Origin: Mesocentrotus franciscanus
Lineage: Eukaryota; Echinodermata; Echinoidea; Camarodonta; Strongylocentrotidae
Assembly: GCA_037976565.1 (NCBI GenBank)
Contig: CP137668.1
Location: forward strand, 26,537,906-26,601,905
DNA length: 64,000 bases
Reading direction: 5' to 3'
The notes under the pieces were generated by a model. It made no database searches. It worked only from the letters and a program-made list of their open reading frames with translations, and was not told the origin of the DNA. This document shows positions 56,301 to 64,000 of the stretch, in pieces. Within the stretch, counting starts at the first letter, position 1. The number at the start of each line of letters is the position of its first letter. The position numbers were made by a program, and so were the translations under genes.

Positions 56301-59300
56301 TCAAACTGCCCTGATTAAAATCATTGACAACAAAAAACCCATAGAAATTGCAGAAAGAAAAAAAATCACACCTTTTCAAGGAAGTGGCTAACTCACATTT
56401 CCCTGCTTTTACCGTAGCCAATCTCAAAAAGAGCTCTCTTGGGTACAAACGGAATTTCCACACCATCTCTATGATCAAACACAAACTAAATATCAATTAA
56501 CAAACCTTGTAGAAGAGTCCAGGCTCTCCCTTCACCGCCCGGAACCCATCTTCCTTCTTCTTGATGTACTCTTCGTCATCTTCATCGGACTCGGAGTCCG
56601 TGTCGAGGTACGCCTTCTGGTACTTGCCCAGGAGCTTCCTAGATCCAACGGTGGTGGGAGGTGGCTCCTCATCCTTTTGCTTGGTGCCACGGAAACGGAC
56701 GCCCTCCGATGATTCCAGGGTCTTGGTGGAGGCCTCACTCTCCTAAAATGGGAGAGAGATTGATGATGATGAGGTCAATGGTTCATACATGGTGGAATTG
56801 TTGAGAATGGTAAGAGAGATAATGTTGAGAATTGCAGAGAGGTTGCAAGTCATTTGAATCCTTGATCATAAATGAGATAGGGGATCAATCATCTTAAAAA
56901 TCAAATCTTTGACTGGGTACCATTTTTGAAAGGATATGTGTAAATGGCAGTCTCAGATTTAAAGAATCATAATTTGTTTCACCCGCATTCGTAAAAAACC
57001 TAGTAACTTAACATTTAAACACTGTCAAAATCTTTCACATTCCCTTCACTGCTGGTAAGACCAGCTTTGAAACAACCAGAACCGGCAATGCTATCTTCTC
57101 TTCCCTACCCTTACCCACCCCTGTAACACCTGCCCAATCCCTTTCAGTAATATCATTTTTTCCTGGAAGGACCTCTTCCTTACCAGTTTGATGCCGTCAT
57201 TATTTTTCATACTCCCCTCACTGCTAGTGAGGCCATCCTTGATACTCCCTGAACCACTTATACCACATGCTCTTGGAAATGACTCCTCTACCCCCCTTAC
57301 CCACACCTTTAACACCTACCCAACCCCTTTAAGTATTACTATTTTATTTCTCTGGATCTGCCTTCTCCTTACCAGTTTAATGCTGTCATTATCTTTCATA
57401 CTCCCATCAGCAGTGCTAGTGAGGCCATCCTTGATACTACCAGAACCACTAATGCCACATGCTCTTGGAAATGACTCCTCTACCCCCCTTACCCACACCT
57501 TTAACACCTACCCAACCCCTTTAAGTATTACTATTTTATTTCTCTGGATCTGCCTCCTCCTTACCAGTTTAATTCTGTCATTATCTTTCATACTCCCATC
57601 AGCAGTGCTAGTGAGGCCATCCTTGATACTACCAGAACCACTAATGTCCCATGCTCTTGGAAATGACTCCTCTACCTTACCCACACCTTTAAACCACCTC
57701 AATTTAAGTATTACTATTTTGTTTCTCTGGATCTGCCTTCTCCTTACCAGTTTAATGCTGTCATTATCTTTCATACTCCCATCACTGCTAGTGAGGCCAG
57801 CCTTGATACTACCAGAACCACAATGCAGCTCTTCTGACTCCTCTACCCTTACCCACCCCTTTAACACCTGCCCAATCCTTTAAGTGGATACCTCCTCCTT
57901 ACCAGTTTAATTCTGTCATTATCTTTCATACTCCCATCAGTGCTAGTGAGGCCATCCTTGATACTACCAGAACCACTAATGCCACATGCTCTTGGAAATG
58001 ACTCCTCTACCCCCCTTACCCACACCTTTAACACCTACCCAACCCCTTTAAGTATTACTATTTTATTTCTCTGGATCTGCCTCCTCCTTACCAGTTTAAT
58101 TCTGTCATTATCTTTCATACTCCCATCAGCAGTGCTAGTGAGGCCATCCTTGATACTACCAGAACCACTAATGCCACATGCTCTTGGAAAGGACTCCTCT
58201 ACCCCCTATCCACACCTTTAACACCTACCCAACCCCTTTAAGTATTACTATTTTATTTCTCTGGATCTGCCTCCTCCTTACCAGTTTAATTCTGTCATTA
58301 TCTTTCATACTCCCCTCAGTGCTAGTGAGGCCATCCTTGATACTACCATAACCACTAATGTCCCATGCTCTTGGAAATGACTCCTCTACCCCCTCCCCCT
58401 TACCCACCCCTTTAAACCCTTCCTCAACAACTTTTGGTATTACTATTTTGTTTCTCTGGATCTGCCTCCTCCTTACCAGTTTAAGGCTGTCGTTATCTTT
58501 CATACTCCCCTCACTGCTAGTGAGGCCCGCCTTGATACTCCCTGAACCAACGCTGCTGCTACCTTCTCTCAGAGTTGACGGCTCTCCTTCCTCACTGCCC
58601 AGACCAAAGCTGACCTTTGACCCCTTCACGTCGGCAGCTGATTGGTTATCACCTGGAATACATGAACAGATAGAATGATTACAAAACTGAATGAGGATTA
58701 TAAGTGCTCATAGGCTTACTAAAATGTTCTCATTATTCTCATTAATTACCAAAACTTTGAATGCATATGAAAGTTTTGATAAAAAACAGTCATAAAAGCA
58801 AAATGGAAGATTACAACTCTAATGGTTTCATGATTGTGTGACAGCATTGATCCCAAACAGAACATGATCTCTCTCAATCTTGAAACTCCAACTTCAAACA
58901 CTTTCCCCCAATTATTGTTTTGGGCCAATATTAGGTCTAAAACCATATTTAGTTTAAAACATTGAGTGAGTGTTAAAAAAAAAAAAACTCCATACAAATA
59001 ACTGGAATGTTAGGATATGTATCCATTGGAGTGGGCTTATGTTACCATTGGTTGAAGCCATGTCGACCTTCGATCCAGGAATGGGTTCTTCTCCATCAAT
59101 CGCTTCTTCAGCTCCCTTGATTCTATCGGGATAACCGATCAGGTTGGAGGAGAACTGCAGCTCGACCTCGTATTCCTTCTGACCAGCCAGGTACCTGTAA
59201 AATCAAAGGTCAAATCAATTATCTACTAGTAGTAGGTGGGTATTCAAATGAGTGATGATATATATAGTGTAATATATTCATCAATAGCAAGACATGTCAT

Positions 59301-62300
59301 CTTGCTGTTCATGATCTGCAGTATCTATAGATATCAGATAATTGTAATAGTCTTTACATCAATTTGTCTGCATGAGACAGGAGGAAACTAGAAGCTGTTC
59401 ACAATTACAAACCAGGGAGGTTGTTTCACAAAGACTAAGATCGACGTTTAGTTGAACTTCACTATGGCAGGCCGTTCATGCCACTGTTTGCTCTCACCAT
59501 TATGATCTTTAGATATTTTTTTCCTTCAACAATGAATTATCAAAAAATGTAAATTCTGTAGATTTGTGACCACGATTTGTACGTCCCTTGAGAAACCAAT
59601 GCCATAAATGGTTAGAGGAACTAGTGGCATGAACGGTCTGCCATAGTTAAGTCCAACTTAAAGTCGATCTTAGTCTTTGTGAAACACCCCCCAGGATTAT
59701 AAGTGATATTACCATGAATCATTACACAAAAGTAACTTGTAAAATTAAAAGTAATCTTCATCATCATCATTATTACCTCCTAAACATCAATGTCCTCACC
59801 ATCACCCTCATCCTCCTCCTCTTCCTCCTCAGCATCACCATTACCTCATCATCAATGTCATTATCATCATCTTCATCACTATCCTCCTCCTCCTTCTCCT
59901 TCTCCTCCTCATCATCATTATCACATCAGACTTACCTTGGTAATCTGACAATCTCAAAGTAGATATTACAAAGCCAGTGATCGAGATCAGAAGCCATCAG
60001 TTTCTCAACCGTCTCATGACGATCGATCCGGGTATCAATCTCTCCTCTCAGCATGGGAGTTATATACCTTCAAAAAACAAAAATAAGGAGCAATGTTTAA
60101 AAAAACTCTTTCTGATTTGAAATTCCTGCATAAGTTTAGTGAATACATCATTCACCAAGTCTTTTATATATATTTGTTTAAAGGATTATCATAAATATTC
60201 TTAAAATGCACTGAAGCTGAACATTTGATTGTTTGGGATAACTATAGGGTAAATTTGTGTCTGTAGCATATCAAATGCCAATGGTTAATACCTGATATAA
60301 AATGCACTGGTAATTCTGTCATTTACTTTCATTGACAGAAAAAGGAATGTTTAACATGTCAAAGGTGCGGATACTAAATTTAAAGTACCCTTTGAGTAGT
60401 TTTTAAAAAAAGGGGGTGAAACATTGCAATTCCTAGGCGATATATAAAGTGGAAAAAACTTTTCAAGATCACTTTTCCCTTGCTACTGATCAACTTACTT
60501 TCCCTGAAGGACCTCAAACTGACCATCACAGATGGGGAAGACGCCCCAGGCAACCACCTTATCGACTGGCAGGAGGGTACCACGAAGCAGAAAGAGCTCA
60601 AAGACCAGGACCATACCAGGACGGATGTCGGGTTTGGATGGACAAACGGTGAACTGGCTCTGATCAATCTGTGTGCCGTAAAGAGAGCAGGGAACAGTCT
60701 GGCTTTAATAAATTTGTCTTGAAGTATGATTGAATGTAAGCAAAAGCTATTACACAAATTCCATCTAAAATGATTATGAATGTTAAAGATTACCAAGATA
60801 TAAACCAAGAGTTCAAAGTCTGTAAAGTTTCCACAAAAGAGGAAACAAATGTAAGGAATACTTTAATATGACTGATAAATGCAAATCAAAAGTAAATATC
60901 ACAACATACATTGTATACTATTTTACCTTACTGTACTCCATATCTTTACATTTTTGCCAAATGCATTGACTATATAATAATGTGTGCAATTTTTGTTTTC
61001 TTCTTTTAGTCTCCTAATCATAATCTGTACATTGTAAAAGTGTCCATCATGATTGAGGGGAAGTATACATCTAGCCCACTCCTTCAAAATTCAAGTACAC
61101 AACCAATAAGATCAGCTCCTCCAGCCCCCCTCTCGCCTCTCTCCCTTGTATATCTCCTCACTGTAATCTCTACATTGTAGAAATGCCCATCATGGTTGAG
61201 GGGCAGTGTAGACCCAGCCCACTCCTGACCGCGTAGGTTTGACCAGCGCAAGACATGTCCACCCAGACGGTCATACAAGGATGTCATCAAGATGAACCGT
61301 CCAGCTGAGAACAAGAATAAGAAGGAAATCAAGTCAACTAAAACCTAAAGAAAATATTAATCATAAGTAACCATAACCAAAGTAGCAATCATAGGTGGGT
61401 AATTTCATTACAAATATAGTCCTAGAAATCGGGATGGAATGACCTATGAGATAGAAAAACATCACTAAAGTATTACTAACATTATCCACACTTTAAAGGG
61501 GACATCCACACTGGCATCAAATTGATTTTAATATACATAAAAATGAGGAAATTACATTGGTGAAGTTTGATAATAAAAAGTAAAGAGGCTACAAAGATGC
61601 AAAGTTGCGATCTATTAAAAAAACAAAAACAAAAAAAAACAAAACAGCGACTCTATGATTTTCCGTTATGAGTGCTTTCAGTTGTTTGTGGAGAAAAAAC
61701 AAAAATCCTATTTATCCCCTAAAATATATTTTTTGGTTTGATATGCTTGTTCTCTAACCAGGTAGCTTATCCTTGACTCCTCTGAGACACTTGAGCTTGA
61801 TCTGTATCGGTTGTGGAGCTCGATTCCAGTCGACCTTCCAACGACGACCCTTTGACCCGCCATACTGGCCATCAGCCATCATCAAGTCACCGTACATAGT
61901 CTAAAAAACCAGGGAGTAATCAAATTTTAAAAAAATCTGCTGTCAGAACAATAGTTACAACTGAAAGAAATACTACATAAGCTGGACAACTAAATAATCA
62001 TCACCAACATCAACTGTAGGACTTGAATGTCCAAATGTTTTTTAAAGCAAAATGGTGCTTAGATTCTTTCTATTTGTAATATAGAGATGTTTATCTCACT
62101 TAAATAGAAGTTGAGTAATAGTGCAAACAAAATGACTCTCAATGGGTTGTTGTAACTCTTTTACAAAGGGACTCCAGAAGTATCCAAACAACAGCATCAT
62201 CATCAATACAAACAATAAAACCAATAATACCAACATAAAACCATCTTCAAAACAATCACCACCACCATGGATGTGATCATTGTGTGATCATCAAAATCAT

Positions 62301-63921
62301 CATCACCAACATGAACACCTCCAGGGGCGTGTTTCACAAAGATCTTAAATTGAACTTAACTCTAAGTTGGACTTAAACATCATGGAGAGCCATTTGTAGC
62401 CTTGAAATAAAATATATTCAAAAGCAAAAATTCAAGTATTTTAGACTTTTCATACATTCCACATCAACAACATGAAATCTCCTTGATAATAGAAAATATG
62501 AATTATTGAAATCAACATTTTATGCCTTTTAAAATAATTTTTACAAAATATTTTCAAAGATGCTAATGGCTTTCCATAATTGTTAAGTCCAACTTAGAGA
62601 TAAGTTCAACTTAGGATCTTTGTGAAACAACGCCTGAACAATCATCAACAACCATTACTACCATTCACACTCTAACCATCCCTATAACTGTAAATTATAC
62701 TCCAGTATTAAACAACACTGAGACAGAACAGGATGAAACACAGTCTGAACAAAAAGTGACATTAATAATAATCACAATAATAATGTATTCATATAGTACA
62801 TTTTCCATATATACATGTGAAAATATGTGCTTAACAATTATGTTATTAACAGAAGAAGTGAGTTTTTAGATATTTTCGGAAGGTATTGAGAGATTGTTGG
62901 TTGCGAATTCTTTACCATTATCCCCGAATGGTCAAGAATCAGTGGGTTTGGAGTTGCTTTGGTTGTGTGACTCAGGAGGTATAATCTAGACTTTGGTGTT
63001 TAGCCCTTACTCACCTTGACTTCTCCCTTGCGTATTTCCAGAGATCGTTTCAGGAGATTTTCCGCCTTCTTGAAGCTCTTATGGAGCTGATCCTGCAGCA
63101 GACGCTCCCGCTGGAGGCTAAGCTCCTGAGGAGAAAAAAAGAAAGAAAGAAAAAACGTGATCCTCCATTCATACATGTATGTCTCAATTGACACTATTTA
63201 TTTATGTATGAAGAACTCAATAGTTCTCTTTTTATTTCTCATATTGTTTTTCTTGATCCATCGATGTGGTGTCACGACTGTAGGCTGCAATACTATTTTA
63301 AAACCTCTCAATTTTTAGCTGAAGTTCAAAGATAACTATGTTGCTATAAGTTGCAGTGATCTTGGATGTTACATGTTTTATGTCCATCGCCTCGTAGTTG
63401 CTAAATCTATTAGGCAAAATAAATAAATGAATAGATAAACAAAGAAAGAAAGAAAGAAAGAAAGGTGAAAAATGTAATGGGCAATAAAAAAGCACAACTT
63501 GAACAAAAACAAATATCTCCTTGAAAGAAGTCTCCTTATATCAATGCACTCCACTTTTTCAACCCTGAGAGACATATGTTAACAATGAAATTCCTTTTGA
63601 TATGAGGGATTTTAATACACAAGTTGAGACTCACATAAGCTACTTTTTTGCAGAATATATTTCTCTAGTGTCAAGCAGTAGTGAGCAGAGAATTGAGTAA
63701 CACCTTTCTACCAGGTGCATAACAAGAGTGTTTTTTTTTTAATTTGTACTCGCACGTACCTCTCTCAGGGCGAGCTCCTTGCGTTTCTTCTTCATGGTAT
63801 CGGTGACATGCTTCTTGGAGCGCTCTTCCTTGAGAAGAATGTCCTCCTGTCTGTTCCTAGCAAGCTGCGCCTCCTGCTGCTGATAGGCGATGTGCTCATC
63901 CCTCAAACGACGTTCCTCTTC
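49965..63921 (-). CDS. Conserved multi-pass membrane protein with coiled coil and C2-like region (5' end outside window)
   Basis: Sixteen exons (63760-63921, 63015-63125, 61759-61900, 61162-61304, 60499-60659, 59936-60067, 59046-59194, 58477-58652, 56506-56742, 55838-55977, 54877-55095, 53526-53778, 52443-52609, 51866-52061, 50889-51047, 49965-50312) join in one frame: 2,895 nt, 964 codons plus TAA. All junctions are GT-AG and phases match. In-window residues 1-91 are Glu/Arg/Gln-rich coiled coil. Residues ~92-335 are beta-rich with C2-like features (KLKCLRGVKDKLPAGRF, DRLGG, a repeated LLRG). Residues ~335-520 are an acidic/basic linker. Membrane segments lie near 556-576, 579-600, 614-640, 648-671 and 704-730. 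A polar tail follows. I do not recognise the family firmly. Vertebrate OFCC1/Ojoplano-type proteins are one possibility from memory only. The N-terminus lies beyond 64,000. Confidence 0.9.
50889..51047 (-). CDS. Minus-gene exon o (797-849)
   Basis: Begins EEDNLEERPGKDSEGQDGKR, then TTHVSVHTLHLDGLRELFRH and LRLPDGSIVE. Confidence 0.93.
51866..52061 (-). CDS. Minus-gene exon n (731-796)
   Basis: Encodes LHNNGRMLDIFHRLHGAEDD and YDYIWEEED. Soluble tail after the last membrane segment. Acceptor TATGACAG, donor GTGAGT. Confidence 0.93.
52443..52609 (-). CDS. Minus-gene exon m (676-731), membrane segment 5
   Basis: Encodes RYANTDSDVPIADAAKLYYH, then GLMGILLTVPIIFFLSFLTC. Donor GTAAGC. Confidence 0.94.
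53526..53778 (-). CDS. Minus-gene exon l (591-675), membrane segments 3-4
   Basis: Encodes EEVAVVILGPLTNVLFLSLL and FVIVFAIMTLLDPFLIAIID. The charged pair in TLLDP-ID (Asp663, Asp671) inside segment 4 is unusual and may be functionally important. Confidence 0.95.
54575..54750. repeat. Dispersed repeat, copy B (intron of the minus-strand gene)
   Basis: Matches 16,056-16,215 in the same orientation, including TGTCCCGATTTATGTTTCTT and CTTACATCTAAAAGTATTCA. Confidence 0.9.
54877..55095 (-). CDS. Minus-gene exon k (518-591), membrane segments 1-2
   Basis: Encodes KPFSTKGHTARQGHEKVQ, then FWTLILLLCVIFFVRMYLHY and WAFLNIIAVPIS. Donor GTGAGT. Confidence 0.94.
55838..55977 (-). CDS. Minus-gene exon j (472-518), basic juxtamembrane segment
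   Basis: Encodes QHLNPPQTDYIRRMYTMIPK and NQRKKRKKLTHLEEL. The KKRKK cluster before the first membrane segment would favour a cytoplasmic N-terminal half. Confidence 0.92.
56100..56250. repeat. Purine-rich AG tract in a minus-gene intron
   Basis: GA/GGGA-rich run ending in A8 and G9. Supplies the pyrimidine-rich strand in the gene's orientation. Confidence 0.8.
56506..56742 (-). CDS. Minus-gene exon i (393-471), acidic linker
   Basis: Encodes YLDTDSESDEDDEEYIKKKE and ends EPGLFYK. Highly charged linker between the C2-like region and the membrane part. Confidence 0.92.
57000..58560 (-). repeat. Tandem array of ~190-bp exon-end/intron units with repeated splice donors
   Basis: Eight units have an exon-like end whose lower boundary lies at 57,184, 57,373, 57,565, 57,748, 57,903, 58,092, 58,282 and 58,477 (steps 189, 192, 183, 155, 189, 190, 195). 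A ninth decayed unit lies at about 57,000-57,120. Each encodes GSIKDGLTS..GSMKDND.IKL followed by the donor GTAAGGAG and then an intron-like half. Most intron-like halves contain an in-frame stop after a GVG tripeptide. Reading passes from one unit to the next without stop at 57,867-57,508. Acceptor candidates exist but have weak pyrimidine tracts, so use of the copies as exons is undecided. Confidence 0.93.
58477..58652 (-). CDS. Minus-gene exon h (334-392), parent of the tandem array
   Basis: Encodes a Gly/Ser/Glu-rich linker ending GSIKAGLTSSEGSMKDND then SLKL, followed by donor GTAAGG. Its last ~75 bases and the intron start are reiterated seven more times towards 57,184. Frame and phase connect to exon g and exon i. 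Confidence 0.88.
59046..59194 (-). CDS. Minus-gene exon g (284-333)
   Basis: Encodes YLAGQKEYEVELQFSSNLIG and an acidic, Gly/Pro-containing end (DGEEPIPG). Marks the exit from the beta-rich region. Confidence 0.9.
59412..59695. mobile_element. 284-bp MITE with ~75-bp inverted repeats (GTTTCACAAAGACTAAG family)
   Basis: The left arm from CCAGGGAGGTTGTTTCACAA through GGCCGTTCATGCCACT is mirrored by the right arm from TAGTGGCATGAACGGTCTGC to TGTGAAACACCCCCCAGG. The short interior has no coding capacity. It lies in the intron between exons g and f. Confidence 0.9.
59755..59925. repeat. ATC / TCC imperfect microsatellite in an intron
   Basis: CATCATCATCATTATTACC then TCC and CATC triplets. The pyrimidine-rich + strand yields a Ser-rich artefact frame. 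Confidence 0.85.
59936..60067 (-). CDS. Minus-gene exon f (240-284)
   Basis: Encodes YITPMLRGEIDTRID then LDHWLCNIYFEIVRLP. A second LLRG-like turn (MLRG) echoes exon e. Confidence 0.93.
60499..60659 (-). CDS. Minus-gene exon e (187-240)
   Basis: Encodes FELFLLRGTLLP, VVAWGVFPICDGQFEVLQGK. Strongly patterned, likely the most conserved part of the C2-like region. Donor GTAAGT. Confidence 0.93.
61162..61304 (-). CDS. Minus-gene exon d (139-186)
   Basis: Encodes GRFILMTSLYDRLGGHVLRW and DGHFYNVEIT, alternating hydrophobic/polar as in C2-type beta-sandwiches. Donor GTGAGG. Confidence 0.92.
61759..61900 (-). CDS. Minus-gene exon c (92-139)
   Basis: Encodes TMYGDLMMADGQYGG then basic WKVDWNRAPQP and IKLKCLRGVKDKLP. 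Start of the beta-rich region. Acceptor TTTTAG, donor GTTAGA. Confidence 0.92.
62322..62636. mobile_element. 315-bp MITE related to 59,412
   Basis: CAGGGGCGTGTTTCACAAAG at the left, with TTGAACTTAACTCTAAGTTG following, is mirrored at the right by CAACTTAGAGATAAGTTCAA and CTTTGTGAAACAACGCCTG. Shares the GTTTCACAAAGA end and AAGTTGGACTTAA subrepeat with the element at 59,412. Lies in the intron between exons c and b. Confidence 0.85.
63015..63125 (-). CDS. Minus-gene exon b (55-91), coiled coil
   Basis: Encodes ELSLQRERLLQDQLHKSFKK and ends RKGEVK, continuing the helical region. Donor GTGAGT, phase 0. Confidence 0.92.
63443..63464. repeat. GAAA tetranucleotide microsatellite in an intron
   Basis: About five GAAA units in the intron between exons b and a. 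Confidence 0.85.
63760..63921 (-). CDS. Minus-gene exon a (in-window 1-54), coiled coil
   Basis: Encodes EEERRLRDEHIAYQQQEAQL and continues Arg/Lys/Glu-rich to ELALRE. Heptad-like spacing of Leu/Ile/Ala suggests a coiled coil. Acceptor ATTTTAG, donor GTACGT. An earlier exon must exist outside the window. Confidence 0.92.
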
Positions 63922-64000
63922 CTAAAATAATAACAGCAACAGTACGGTAAAAGCACCTGGACATCTGTACCAGCAATATTGATAACCTCAACAAAATCAA

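Noticed and set aside
57188..57883. 231-codon + strand frame of repeated LPEPLMPHALGNDSST
   Set aside because: Antisense shadow of the 190-bp array. Its repeats mirror the minus-strand exon ends, which have splice donors and a connected gene.

Overview
This is a window of animal nuclear DNA. Genes are split by short GT-AG introns, intergenic DNA is AT-rich, and there are many small DNA transposons, tRNA-derived SINEs, minisatellites and microsatellites. The short palindrome TACATGTA recurs throughout. TTAGGG-type telomere motifs inside a satellite and the overall repeat landscape suggest a marine invertebrate deuterostome, most likely an echinoderm such as a sea urchin. That placement is inference and no taxon marker was found.

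Layout. Positions 1-28,297 hold no gene I can support. They contain GAT-type microsatellites, minisatellites (0.75-1.7 kb, 17.5-18.8 kb), a satellite carrying telomere motifs (21.0-22.3 kb), several miniature inverted-repeat transposons (hAT-like at 6.75 kb, TA-flanked at 8.5 kb, others at 12.8 and 14.3 kb), a tRNA-derived SINE at 5.3-5.6 kb, and a pure (GAG)64 tract at 27.3 kb.

Positions 28,298-42,792 (+) hold a complete coding region for lipin, the Mg2+-dependent phosphatidate phosphatase and nuclear co-regulator. There are 16 coding exons and 980 codons, with the N-LIP domain, a polybasic nuclear signal, the DIDGT catalytic motif and a conserved C-terminus. The 5' UTR exon carries a four-codon upstream ORF. 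The promoter and any earlier noncoding exon were not identified. The 3' flank (42.8-47.3 kb) contains repeats and possible poly(A) signals.

Positions 49,965-63,921 (-) hold the 3' part (16 exons, 964 codons) of a second, convergent gene. In order it encodes a charged coiled coil, a beta-rich C2-like region, an acidic/basic linker and about five membrane segments. I do not recognise the family with certainty. Between two of its exons lies the most unusual object in the window: a tandem array of about eight 190-bp units copied from an exon end plus intron, each copy keeping a strong splice donor.

The two genes lie tail to tail about 7.2 kb apart. Nothing in the sequence links their functions, although one could speculate that both act at membranes.
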